DNA of 64,000 nt. It comes from Paracyclopina nana. Taxonomy: Eukaryota; Arthropoda; Copepoda; Cyclopoida; Cyclopettidae. The notes below the pieces were generated by a model. It was not told the DNA's origin. It saw only the letters and a program-made list of their open reading frames with translations, and did no database searches. Location of the stretch: NCBI GenBank assembly GCA_019096065.1, contig JAGUCH010000007.1:456501-520500 (forward strand), read 5' to 3'. Positions 42,961 through 55,689 of the stretch are shown one piece after another. Each line of letters begins with the position of its first letter. Positions within the stretch are counted from its first letter, which is position 1. Position numbers and translations under genes: made by a program.

Positions 42961-45900
42961 TCAGCTGATGTCCATGGCCACACCAGACCCGGAGTAGCCG
43001 AAAGCGTCCACGCCACTCGAGGTGTCTTTTTGGATAGATTCGAAGAGGTTGGCCAAGTCTGGCGTGTTCTTGATCTGCGTGAGGAACTCGTTCAATTGTG
43101 GGTGTTTATCTAGGGGAAAATGATGGTCAATTCAGAAAAATATGAGGATTTAAAGGGAGGAGTGAAATTACCAGCTCCAGGAACGAGCATCAAGGCTGCC
43201 ACAGCCCTCATAGCGGATCGCTTCAGTTCGTCCTGCTTTTCGTACTCCTGCTTCACCGCGTTGGCTTTCACCTTGGTCGTCACCGTCGACTTGAGAGGCT
43301 CAACCAGTTTATCAAGCTTGGTGAGCACTGCACCAGGGCAAAGCTGAGCCACCCTCGCAACCATCAAGTAGGTCAGCATCTAAGAAAAGAGGAAAATTAT
43401 ATCATGTTTTTTGTTGTTGATTTGGCGGTGGTACTTTGATGTCGTAATGATCCTTGAGGCCATCCTGGACGTGGTTGAGAAACTCGAAAATGTCCAGCCT
43501 GTCGATGCACGTGTCGAGCAGCGTGTACATGCATTCGAAGGCAGCCTTGCGGAGGTCGAGGCCGTCGTCCACTTCGTGCTTGAACGGGCCCATTTCCACC
43601 TCGCGAATGAGCTCTTTGCGCTTTTGGGTCTCGGAGTAGAGCTGGGGCAACACCGACCTCAGCAGGTCGCGAATCAAGGATGGCTTGTTGTGGGCTGCGG
43701 AGTTGAAGGCCACCAAGGCCACGCGGCGGACATTGAGGTCCGAGTCTGTGAGGGCTCCAAGGAAGTCTCCGATGCAGTTTTTCAGCAGGGCATCAATGGC
43801 CTGGGGCTGATCAGAGATGGTGAATTTCATGGCCGTGACCACTGTGGTCCTCATGAGTGGAGAGGGCGAGTTCAGCCTTGCTTGGAGCTGTGGCAACAAT
43901 TCCTCTGGCCCAATCAAGCATAACTTGCCAAGACACTCGGCGACCACATTTCTCGTTCCTAAATATAACATTAGAATACCATAACATTAGCATAGTTAAA
44001 ATATATCGTACCTTCTTCGCTGCATTCGCAATGGTTGAAAAGTTGGGTCCAGATGGCTGGGACATATGGTGCCAAAACTTTGACACCACTCGACGAACCA
44101 GACTGCGCAGAAATAATCTGGAAGAAAACACATTCAGCTTATTAAGTTTAAATAGCAATTATTATTATGAGTATAACCTCTTTGAGAGAGTGCAGAAGCA
44201 AGTACTGCCTTTTGGGCTGCGTTTCAATCTCGTTGAGCACGAAGGGCACGTAATCGCCTAGGTTGCCCAAACTGATGTTGCCAAGTGCATAGGAGGCGGC
44301 AGATTTGACTTCCTCACTGTTGTGGTTGAAGCTCTCCAGGATGACATCCTTGAGGCCTTTGATTTTGCTCAAATCCCTAGAAAAAAGTCACATTAGCAAG
44401 ATTTAATAAAGATTCTTTCTTTTTGATGGCTTACGTGTGCTTTCCAATTTCGCCAATGACCAAGAGACTGAATGTTTGCTGGTGTGCAGTTGTCGGATCA
44501 GAAGGCTTCAAATTGGCGGCGAAGTGAGACACCACGGATTGGGCCTCAGTTGGGCTCTGGGTGACCACGAGAGCTGCCACACACTTGGCAATGGAAGCGC
44601 GGCCTTGCTTGTGAATTTTGGCCCCATCTGGTGCGAGGACGGGATCGACAAGCAGGGAGAGCAGCTCCTTTTGGCCAAGGCCAGCCAATTTGGCTGCCAC
44701 GAGTGCCTTGAAAAACTCGAGCATTGCGTTCAAGGCGGCTCCTTGCAAAAGCGGAGACTGAGCCAGCAAGAAGATGTGAGACAGGCTCGTCTTTTGCACC
44801 ACTCCCAATGACGACTTGTGCAGCTTGGCCACCGAGGTGAGGAGGTTCATCGTCAACTGGGCAATGTGGAGGTCCGAGTCATTCAGCAGTGGCTGCAGCT
44901 CTATCAAGACGGGCTCCAAAGTCTTGTCGGTGATCAGTGCCGAGTAGTTGCGCACCAGGATGTCCAAGAGAGCGAGAGATGACAGCTTGAGCGCCCTCTG
45001 GTTCTTGCGCAGGAATCCGGCCAAAATGGGCAAGGACTCGGTCAGGATGGGCTTGAGGTCAATCTTCAGATCGGAATTGGCGATGCGGATCAACGCCTTG
45101 ACAGCTGTCAACCGCGTGATTTCGTTCTTGAGGCGGTCCAGGAAAATGGGCAGGCAATTGGGAAGTTCAGACTTGAGGTGGTCTCCAAGGTGAGCCACAA
45201 TCTGGCCCATGCACGAAATGGCCCTCTCCTTGACCTCCTGGTCAATGTCGGCGGCCTTGAGCTTGACGAAGCAGCACTGGTACACGTTGTTGGTGTAGGG
45301 CTTGAAATCGAAGCCGAGGTCGGGGCCAAGTGGTCGGAGCACCTTGACGAGGCTCTCCAGGACGAGCAGAGCCTCCGAGGATATCTTGTAGAACGAGTCC
45401 GAGACCGCTGTGAGGATGGCTGGCACCAGGACCGGCGCATGTGGGTGGAACACCGAGGGCATTTGGCCCTGGCTCTGCAGCAAGTGCTGGACAAACGAGA
45501 GCGTGTCGATCTTCATGTTGGACGAGGACTGCTTGTCTCCCAGGGAAAATTGGATGCCTGGAATGAGGGCTGGAATGTGATCCGCGAGGGCGCCAGGCAG
45601 CACGGAGATGAGCTCGGTCAGAATGGTGAAGCAGCCCTGTCTGGTCTTGACGCTGCGCTCCTTCATCAGCTTGTGCACGGCCTTGACCAAATGGGGCACT
45701 TGGCTCATCAGCTTGGCCGCAGGCCCCTCATCGCTGATCTCCATCATTTCAGACTCGTTCTGGGCCGCGGCCAACTGGGGCAAGATGGCTGTCTTGGTTT
45801 GCTTCAGCAGCGCCACATAGGCGTGGAAGATGTCGGCCTTCACGTTCTCCTCGCGCTCCTTGAACCTGCTGATCAGCGCTGGTGACACCGTGCTGAAGAA

Positions 45901-47163
45901 CTCGTCGAGCAGCTCGTGCCTGGTGGCGATGACAGCCTCGAGACACTTGGCTGCGGCCCTCCGCACCTTCCAACTCATGTCATCGTCGTCCGAGTACTCT
46001 TCGGCAGATTCGTCCTCCTCCTCCTGGTCACAGTCCATGCTGTCATCGTCGTCCATCTCGTCGTAGTTGTAGTTGGGATCGTAGCAGATGTACACGAGAC
46101 ACAACTTGGTGATGGTGGGGATGTGCGGGGCAATTTCGTTGCCGCATTTGTACACCATGTTCTCGCACGCCTGCAGGCAGTGCTCTCGCAGCTCGTCGTC
46201 CTCCACCTCGGCATACCTGAGGACAAGTGGGACCACTCGCTCCACGTGGTCGCCAAATCGGTGGCCGGCCTGTCGACAAACCCCGCCGATGGCCTGGATG
46301 TACGTGCGAGTATTCTGGGCGCTCTGCTGGGCTCCATTGGAGGCTGCCAACTCCTCCAGGAGCATGTTGATGAGCTTAAGGTACAAGGTTTGATCGCAGC
46401 TCATGACTAGGTGGCCAAGGGCGATGATGCTCCGCTTCCGAACTGCCAACCTTGGAGACTTGAGTTGGGGCGAGAGGGCCTCTAATAGGTTCGGATGGAA
46501 TTGGATGAGGAGGCCTCCGAAGCGTGACAACAGATCGCCGAGGATGTCCAGGGCCTCCAGTTGGACAGAGACGTCCTCCTGCTGGGAAATGGCGGACGAC
46601 AGCCTCCCCACGATCGTCTTGCAAACTGGAAAAAACAGCATGACAACTGTCAATGAAAAACGAGTCGTCGTATACCTGTAGCAGCCAGGGTCTGCGTCGT
46701 GAGTGGAAGCTCGTTGATCACCGTTTTGAGGCCGATCGAGGAGATGTCACGCAACTGCTCCTTGTCACCCACCATGTTGTTGCACAGAGTGTCCACTATG
46801 TGCTCAACCTGGTGGTCTTTCACTTTGCCAACCAGCGGCCCCAAACTGAAATGAACAACATGAGGTTAAAATCCAGTGCCAGTTACGTCGTGTCTCACCA
46901 TCTAACGGCCAAGTTTTGCACTTCTCCATTTTTGTCTTCCAAGAGCTTCAACAGCATCCTGACCACCTTGCGCTCCGACTCGTCGTCCAACTTGATGGAG
47001 TCTTTTTGTAGCTCCGACATCAAGTCGTTGGTCGCCATGAAGCGAAAGTCTTTGTCCGAAGAAGTCATCTGAAAGTGGTTGTAAACAAAGCTCGAAATGG
47101 GAGTCTTGGGTAGCTCACCTTCTCCAAAAGATGGGCGATCTGGAAAGATACGCCGCCACTCAT
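42961..47163 (-). CDS. CAND1: Cullin-associated NEDD8-dissociated protein 1
   Basis: Nine exons on the minus strand (47163-47119, 47068-46899, 46845-46676, 46625-44435, 44376-44178, 44117-44012, 43958-43435, 43379-43172, 43109-42961) give 1,253 residues, close to the human 1,230. CAND1 wraps around un-neddylated cullin-RING ligases and exchanges their substrate receptors. It is built throughout of HEAT repeats. Family blocks are in order: [54 protein letters not shown], the acidic loop ending [100 protein letters not shown] and [20 protein letters not shown]. No defect is seen. Confidence 0.98.
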
Positions 47164-47727
47164 GGTGAGACTGATTTTCTTCACTAACTCGGCTCGAAAG
47201 GAAAATGAGAGGAAAAGTTCGGCTTTTGGAACAGCAGCGCACTAAGCAACACTTAATGCCCGGTCATGCGGCCATCGAAACTACCCCGATCCAAAATTAT
47301 TATTTGTATTTCTCTGCTAAATATAGAAAACTATCATTATGACACTGCTGCATTTTGAAAAAGTAACAATTTTGACTATCAAACAATAGCTTTACTGTCT
47401 TTTTCGGATGAAATCAAGACTAAATCATTTCTTTAAATATTAGAAAAGACCTGAATAAAAGTAAATCGGCTCCTTTCCGTTTCGCCCCTTGAATTTGACG
47501 AAAAAAGGAAAAGTTGTCTGAAAATGCCGAAAAAGCGGGAAATTTGAATCAAAACAACCAAAAAATAACGAATTCTCAGCTTTACTGCGAGTTCAGGCAA
47601 AAATTTGAATTTCAATGGCGGGAACGAGTGATTGAGTGGAATTCGTGATTGTCAACTAAAGAAGTAAAAAAACGCACTTCAGTCTGCAGTCTGTCTTTCA
47701 AAATTCGATCAAAATTGACAAAGTCCG
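47164..47727. other. Between CAND1 5' end and isomerase 3' end
   Basis: This is the CAND1 upstream region and the 3' flank of the isomerase gene. No other gene seen. Confidence 0.45.
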
Positions 47728-48993
47728 TCATATTTTCGAGTTTTTAGACATGAAGAATGTCATGACGGCCTCTAGGCATTCCTCGGACTTCCACAGCTTC
47801 TTCAGCTCCCTGACCTCGGCCTCGTTTGCCCTTGGGAGAGTGGAACAGGTAAGCTCGACATTTCTTAATTTTTTGTGGTGTATATTACTGCAGCATTAGC
47901 TCCTTCTCCGTTTCATTCCGAGTCAATTTTTTGGTCGCAATCAATGTTGTGCGAGGCCAAGTGGAGAAAGTGTTGAGCCTTGTAAGGCTTTCTCTTTGGA
48001 ACTCCGAGTGTGGAAAAACATCTGTCACCAAGCCCCTCAATTTTGCTTGCTGTGCTGTGAGTTTACAGTCAAAGCAAAGCATTTCCATTGCAGCTCCACG
48101 TGGCATAATTCTTGAAAGAACAACAATTAGCGTCATGCTTTCTTTTCTTTCTTTGAAAAAAAAACACCTTGGGAAGGTGTAGGAGGAAGCACCTTCAAGA
48201 CATTGCCCGAGTTTGCTAAAAGGTGTGTAAAAAGTGGCTTGGCTGCTGCAATACACCACATCATAGAGTGGTAGAGTGGTAACCATTATCCCAATGGCAG
48301 GCCCATTAACTAGACCAATGAGGATTTTGGGGAACACAATGAGGCTCTCGACGAATTTCTACAATGAAAAAACAATATTTAAAAAATTACCAGGTCGGGT
48401 TGGGTCACCTCAAAGCATATTTTCTGACCCTCGCGCCCTCTATAATTAGGTGAATTGTTTATTTTTCGCGAAAGTGCAATGTTTTGTAGGTGGCGCTGTC
48501 AACCTTTTTTAAGCTTGTCAAGGAGACCCGACACGCCTTGCATAAAAGCCCTATTCATGATTCTTTATGTTACCTTGAAAACTTTTGCTCCTTCTTCTAT
48601 GCCTGTGTCAATGTCAGCGTCCTGCAAGCGCAGAAAATGGGCTCTTTTAACAAGTTGGCTGTAGACTTGGTTTTGACACCGAGAAAATAAATACTGCCTA
48701 CCTCAGATTGCAGAAAGTTGGAAAGGTCATTTCCACTGGAAAAGTAGCTGCCATTCCCTGTGATTGCCACGATTTTCACAGAGATGTCTTCTTCAGCTCG
48801 CTGAAGAGCTATTTTCCAACACATTTTTTAGCACCACGTCTGATTGAATCAATATCATCAAGTACTTGCCTTTGGAGATGTCAGCAAACATGTCCAAGGT
48901 CATGGCATTCTTTCGCTGAGGCCTGTTCAAACGTATGAGCACAACATGCTCTGTCAATTTTTCATAAATGATGTCTCCTCCTGAATTGTTCAT
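47728..48993 (-). CDS. Enoyl-CoA delta-isomerase, ECI2-like
   Basis: Six exons on the minus strand (48993-48870, 48808-48702, 48621-48574, 48358-48168, 48110-47889, 47830-47728) give 264 residues. ECI2-type enzymes of the crotonase fold shift 3-enoyl-CoA double bonds to the 2-trans position so that unsaturated fatty acids can enter beta-oxidation. Seen: LNRPQRKNAM, TGNGSYFSSGNDL (oxyanion loop), VNGPAIGI, TPFSKLGQCLEGASSYTFP (with the catalytic Glu), and KLTAQQAKLRGLVTDVFP. The end SKNSKI resembles the ECI2 SKL peroxisomal signal, with a weaker SKI. The acyl-CoA-binding domain of vertebrate ECI2 is absent. Intron 1 (61 bases) uses a GC donor, AAAG|GCAAGT. Three introns are about 57-65 bases. 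Confidence 0.9.
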
Positions 48994-50172
48994 TTTCAGC
49001 CATTTATCAACTATTGCTGTTCTTCAGTGCAAAGGTCACCATTATCCAAAGATAAGCATTAATCATTTTAGCAATGCTAAAACTGCTACAGTTGAAGAAA
49101 GCCTTTATTTACAAAATGGTCCCCCACGTGGTCCACCTCACATGCATAAAATTATTTCATGCCACCATGCTACTCATACATATTTATAAGTGCTCACTTC
49201 TGTGCCTCTGCATTACATTTGTGTGCTCACAAAAGACCTTGCTTTCAATATTTTCCATGTGCCTCCAGTTAATCGATTCTCCCAACGCCCTACATACCAA
49301 TCTTCATGTGGGCAGTATCTTGGCTGCCATCTACTGAATTCACTACAGAGGCCTAAGCAGCAAAATGAAAGTCATGGCTTTAAAATATTGAATGGGGCCC
49401 ACTTTGCTTGTGTACACATTATGCATATAATGATCATAATTTGGCTCTGAGGCTAAATGAAAGCTTGTTCTCATTTTGTGTTTTCCATTATGTATGTGGG
49501 GAAAAGTGCTGATATCCATTTTCTCCTTGGGCCAAATGAAAGGAGCATCCCACTGTGCTTTCACCAAAGCAAATAATGTGGATAACATAGATGGCAAACA
49601 TGACAAAGACCTTCTTCCTTTCTGCCATAAGCTCTGGTTTGATCTTGGCTCTAAGAGCCCATGAACTCCACAAGTTCAGCTCTCGAGAGAAAATCCCAAA
49701 TGCTGCTGTGGTGTACTTTGGCAAGTATTTAGACCAGCTCAGGCTTCCACCACATTATGCCATGGTATATATAGGAGCAGCCCTAGAAAGCCCCTTCTTT
49801 TTCTTCACAGAAAGAAAGCGCCATGTTACACAAAACTGGTACACTCGTCTTGGTACCAAAGCAAAACAACATGCAGGCCTTTCTAGTCTTTTTATAGTGC
49901 TTTTTCACCGAGTGATTTGGAGACAGGTGCAAGTTCCTCATAAATCCTGGAACTTGAAAAACATTATGCCTTTTATTTCGGAAAAAATACATGAGTGGTA
50001 AAAAAGGGACTCAGAATTCAGCTCTGTAGTAATTGTAGAAAGCCCCAGATATCCACAGAAGCGCGCACTGCGCCTAAGAATCTTTGGTGCGCGCAAGCAC
50101 ACGAGCATAGTATTACTAGTGGGAAGGATTCGTCCTTAGTGATCACACACAGTGAAGTTCAAGAATAATGAA
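48994..50172. other. Upstream region between isomerase and MICU1
   Basis: The two genes diverge here, so both promoters should lie in this 1.2 kb. No additional gene is supported; the frames present have no family resemblance. Confidence 0.45.
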
Positions 50173-53100
50173 ATGTCCATCCCGAGTGCAAGCATCAGTC
50201 GAATTCTGCGGAGGAAAAGACCAACTCTTGCCAATGCCAGGCTCTGGAGCAGGTCACGTGACTCTTCACCCTTAAGGTAAGCAGAATATGATTTTTTACT
50301 AATTTTGAAACCTTGATCTTTCTAGGAAACCAAGTTCAGTACCATGAAATGCCTTGGATAATTCTTAAGAAAACAAATGTGGGGAACTCTTTGTGAAAGC
50401 ATTAGTTTTTCATGTTTAAAGTATAAGCAAATTTGTCTGGCTTTGGTGAAAAGTGACACTCAGCTTGCCTAAAAGTTATGGCTTTCTAAAACTTCTTGAG
50501 GACAATAACTTTGTGTCCCTAATGTTAATTTGACCAAAAGTACAACTGGACTTACAAGCTACAAAATGTCCCTAGGCAAGCAGCCAAAGAGCCTAAGCCT
50601 TACTTCTAAAAGGCTCATGCATTGTGGCCTTCCATGCATTGGCTGAAAGGGTCCAAAAGTTGGGATAATATAGTATTATCCGCTTTTGAGATTAGTTTAC
50701 CCACTACTTTATAAGCAATTTTCAAGCTGGGCAACTTCACAAGTGTCAAAGTAGAACAAATGTTTCATCATTGAGAAAAGGACGAATTTTTTCTTAGGCC
50801 ACCAGCAACTTTTTTGCTTAGAAGGCTGTTCAAAAGGTAATTGTTTCTCCCTTGCCAAAAAAGGCCAAAACGGATATTGGCCTTTCCTGAGGAGAGAAAA
50901 GGCCTATTATGCTCATATTTTGAACTTTGTTTATGTAAGCACATTTCTGGTGAGAACGGCTAGTCCATAAAACGAGCAGTATTCTGTATTTCAATGTGGA
51001 TTAGATTTGACATGCTATGCAAAGAAAGGCTAGCAATTGTGCTCCTACTTCATGAGTTTCTTATAGAGAAATGCTGCATTGCCTCCATTCCACTATATAG
51101 AATACAAGTAAAAAATGCCTCATAGCATATGTGAATAAAAACATTGGACTTGGCAGCATATCAGCCCCTATATTCATGCAGTTGTTGCAGTGCACCAGTA
51201 AAAAAGTAAATATTAGCAAAACGTTGCCACATGCTCTATATAAGATTATATTAGAGCCTGACTCTAAAAGAGCTGAAAAAAACCTAGAATTTGCTCCTTC
51301 AAAATTGAAACTAAATTAGTTTATTTAGAAATTCAATCAAAAGTGTGCTTATAATGGACTGAAGAGTATTTTGTCTTTTTTGGTATCAGACTCTATTTGT
51401 AGTCACACTGCAGCAATATGTGTGTAAACATAGAATTTTGGCATTCTACTTTGAGGTTGCATAACATCCTATAGTATGACAAAATTTCTTCAGTTCAGTT
51501 CCTACTTGAGCTGTAAAAGGCAGAAAAAAGGAACAAAGAAGAGGGCTTCTACCATTTCCATAATGTGAAAGTCATGCATGAAAAAAGATCACCTAGGAAA
51601 CTTTCTGCTATGTAAATTCCAATGTAGAACATTTTTACAGAAGAGAGTCTTGCTCATCCATTGGAAGTCCACTATTAACGCGAGGATTGGGCCAAAGAAA
51701 AGGCAGCCTTGTGAGCTCAAAATCCTTTGAGCAAACAGAAGATGAAAAAAATGAAGGCCAGTTTCACCACGAAACTGCTGCAGGAATTTCGATTGGAGCC
51801 GCAGTTGCCTGGCTGACCTTATCTTCCAAATTGACCTTAAACGCCTCAGAGGAGCCTGAGCAGGATTCCAAAGGTAAACATGCCAAAAAAGCCTCCAAAT
51901 TGGACTGACCAAACGACTCACTTGCTTGTTTCCAGACAAAAAGGGCCAAAATGAAGCTGTCAGCTGCACAGAAGAGGTAATAAGCGTGTTTTTAGCATTG
52001 TTACGTAACACGTGAACACGTGGGCTCTATTTCCTATGCATTATTAGCACAAATGTAAACATCCTGAATGTACTGCATTGTTGGTGTAGTACAGTATTTA
52101 TGTAATCACCTCATTTACATTCTTTAGGCCAGCAGCATCACTGTGACTCCTAAGAGCAAAGAAAAGAAGAAATCCTCCAGAAAGCTCCAAGCTGTCTCAA
52201 GTGAAAGGTACACAGTATTTGGACAGTTTTATGCAAGAGTGGTTTGAATGTATGGTAGGCTACATAAAAAGCTGAGATGTGCTGCTAAGTAAGACTTTTC
52301 CTTTTGGAAGCTGCAGAGAGAGATAGGAAATTTGATATCCTCGTGGGAAAACCACACATTGGAGGCGTTGAATTAGTGCTCTTATTTTCCCACTGAAGCC
52401 TTTTCATGTTGAAGGAAGATGCTGAGATTTTTATCATTTGTCCCCTAATGGCCATGAGCTTTTTCTTATCTTTTGCTGAGGCTGGCAACCATCAAAGTCT
52501 GCTCAAGGTCATGAAAGACCAAGAAAATCAAGGCTTCTTCTTCTCCTCTCTGCCTTTCAATAAATAAGCCAATTTGTCATACTACTGCAATTGTTGGTTG
52601 TCAATTGACCATCCAATTGGAGGCAATAAGAAGCTCATAATTGGATAGTCTTGCCTTTGTAGATCTGCTTAAGAAATTGATTAAGTTTGTATGCAGTAGA
52701 AACTCAATTAGCATAGGAGATGAGTTTTGACTTTCATTTGCTCAAAAAAAGCCATGAGCTTCCATAATAGCTAAATTGAAGATTTTCTCTTCATTTTCTG
52801 TCATCAAAGCTACTCTGAACTGATTCTTATGTATGAAGAGATTTAGTTCTGTCGTTTTTCACTGCAACTTGTCTAGATGGCACCACTGCAGCATCAGCCA
52901 AATTACCAGATATGGATTTTTCCATACTAAGAGCCTTTTGGCTTTTTTTACGGACAACTGACCAAAAATAGGTTGTGAAGGTCTGGTCGCGCCCATGATT
53001 TCCGTTGTAAACAAATCCCTGCTCATCTAACCAATGCTAACTAAAGAAAATTGTGGTCAACCCGAGCACATTTATCCTTATATATGTCTTTTTGGAAAAA

Positions 53101-55689
53101 AGGATATCATTGCCTGAAAGGAAGGCCAATAATGGCCTTAGCCTCACGTACATGTACTTCAAGCTGTACCAATAAATTCTTTTCCCCTTCTTTGCAGCTC
53201 TTCAGAAGAGGAAGAAGACTCATCCAATTCCGAGGAGGAGAAGAAATCTGAGCTAGCCAAGCGAGAACGAGTTGGCTTTCGTGATAGGAAAATCATCGAT
53301 TATGAGAACCGAATCCGCGCGTACTCCACACCAGACAAGATTTTCCGCTACTTTGGCACCTACAGATCCTCAGTGGACAACGAGGTGGCATTTTTTCCCA
53401 TTGCATTATGGGATCATTTAGGCTTTTATGTTATACTTTGTTTTTAGGTGTATATGACCCCCAGTGACTTTCTCCGCTCAATCACGCCCGGTGTGAAGCA
53501 GCCCGAGGGCCTCGGGCTCGACCAGTTCAAAAAGTTTGATCCTGCTACCATGAAAATGTCCTCCATCGAGTCTGAGGACATTGAAGAGTCCTCCATTTTC
53601 CACCATCTTGGGTGTTCTGGTCTCATCTCCTTTTCTGATTACATCTTCCTACTCACCATTCTTTCCACTTCCAAGTGAGGAATTTTCTCAAAATCCATAA
53701 TTAAATCATATAGTACATTAGAAATTACATTTCCACTAAAAATAAAGTTTTTTAAATCAATCAGCAAAATAGCTCCTCACAATTTTCAATTAATTTTCTA
53801 TTTAACTTTAATGCTAAAAAAGTGCATCAATTGATTGATAATTTGAATTTTGGCTGGTATTAGGCTTGCAAAATGGAGATTAATTATCGAATTTGCTTCC
53901 CCCAGGCGCCAATTTGAGATTGCATTTCGCATGTTCGACCTGAATGGCGACGGGGACGTGGATGCCGAGGAATTTGCTCAAGTGGAGAACATAATCAGGC
54001 AAACCACTTCAGTGGGGAGCAGACATCGAGATCACGCAGCCACAGGAAGTACACTGAAAGGCATGAATTCAGCCTTGGCAAACTATTTCTTTGGTGAGTC
54101 CCAAGAAGAAACTTCATGCCATAAAAAGTTGCCTTACCTTACTGATGAAAGTGCAAGCCTTGCAGATTTTTTATTGCATAATAGAATCTTTTCTTCACAA
54201 TAGATGGCGTCTTAAAAGAAGTGATAACAGTGCTTCCAGATGTGGATAAATTCGTCCTTTTATTTGCTGATTTTGGCCTTTTTCAAAAAGTTATGGCCAT
54301 TTACCGATGGATTCCTCTGGTCCCTCTGCTGAGTAAAAAACATAGCGCCACCTGGCGGAATTTTCTTGAAATGCAACTTGTACTGCTTTTTCCACACAAA
54401 AAATAGCATGAATGTTAATTGTAATTGTAAGCAATGGATGAATGTATTGCATGCCAGCAGGATTATTGGGAAATGAATGCAGTGCATTGACATGAAGCAA
54501 AAAAGGCCACATTTACCATTAAAAGAAAGGAACTTTAGTAGAAGCAACTCAAAAATGTACTTCAAGTATTGCACAGGAGGTCCAAATTGATTCCAATTGA
54601 GCTTCTCTTTATTAGAAAGCTCCTTTGTGCATTTATTACAACGACTTCCTTGCACAATCCTACATAGAATTGCAAAGGCCGTTCGTAAAAGTGTGATCAA
54701 AGGCTGCTGACATGGCCTTTTGTGCTCTGCACAGCACAAAAAGCAATCTGCTCATGATCCTGCATAATAATTTATTGCAGGTGAAAATCTCGACGGGAAG
54801 CTCACAATCGAAAGGTTCTTGAGCTTCCAAGAGCAGCTACAGCGGGAAATTTTGTCCCTGGAATTTGCTCGCAAATCTCCTTCGGCCACCACAGGAAATA
54901 TAGCTGAAAAGGACTTCGCCGACCTTCTGCTCACCTACGCCGATTACAGCTCCAAAAAGCGATCTGCAGTGCTCAAACGCGTGAGAAAAAAGTACCCAAA
55001 CCACGGCGACCAAAAGGGCATCAGCCTTGAAGATTACATCCAAATCTTCTCTTTGCTCATCCACATTGACGATGTTGACAAGGTGATATTTGTTTGTTTA
55101 TTTGTTTACAGTGCAGGTAAAACGGCGATGATTTTCACGCCGAGCCTGCGAGGGCTGGAAATACTTGTCTCAGCGATTTCTCTTCTGCTCTTCATTATAA
55201 ATAAACTATTTTTTTACAGATCAATTCTAATTCTGATTAATATTTTCCTTGCTAAGAAAGCTTTAACATTCCACTCTCACATTTTTCTTTAAAAAGAAAG
55301 ATGGCTGAAATTGTACGTTTTCTGCCAAAAAAAAGTGGGAAACCACAACCTCCTTTGTTACGTTAATGCCTAATTTATTCCAGGCCCTTTATTTCTACAA
55401 CTTGGCTGGGGCCTCGATCGATCCCAAGACTCTGCAGCACGTGGCTAAAGTGTGTGCCAACGTCGACCTTTCTGACCACGTGGTCGAGGTCATTTTCGTA
55501 GTCTTTGACGAGGACGGCGATGGGGCGCTCAGCAACAAGGAATTCGTCTCGGTGATGAAGAACAAGCTCAAGCGAGGCCTTGAAAAGCCCAAGGACACAG
55601 GCCTGCTCAATTTTCTGTCTGCGGTGGCCAAGTGTGCCAAATTGACGCCAAAGGCCGCGGCCGAGGCCGTTTCCGAGGCCATTCACTAA
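50173..55689 (+). CDS. MICU1: Mitochondrial calcium uptake protein 1
   Basis: Nine exons (50173-50276, 51641-51873, 51936-51976, 52128-52207, 53198-53384, 53448-53674, 53906-54093, 54781-55082, 55384-55689) give 555 residues. MICU1 is the calcium sensor that gates the mitochondrial calcium uniporter in the intermembrane space. An Arg-rich, acid-poor import sequence ([20 protein letters not shown]) comes from exon 1, followed by a hydrophobic segment ([13 protein letters not shown], about 80-93) and an acidic/Lys-rich linker. The core starts [22 protein letters not shown]-hand 1 is [13 protein letters not shown] (about 300) and EF-hand 2 is [13 protein letters not shown] (about 496), both with intact ligands. 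Exon 1 was chosen because its leftover AG fits the phase of exon 2 and it supplies the import signal. An out-of-frame ATG at 50168 overlaps the start. Confidence 0.94.

Noticed and set aside
45178..45885. Long plus-strand frame of 235 codons within CAND1
   Set aside because: It is antisense to the large CAND1 exon and has no independent support.
47750..47848. Plus-strand frame MKNVMTASRHSSDF... with a strong GTAAGC donor, looking like the first exon of MICU1
   Set aside because: The minus strand here is the last exon of the isomerase gene (ANEAEVRELKKLW ... SKNSKI), in phase and matching the ECI2 C-terminus. MICU1 has a better first exon at 50173-50276 in the correct phase.
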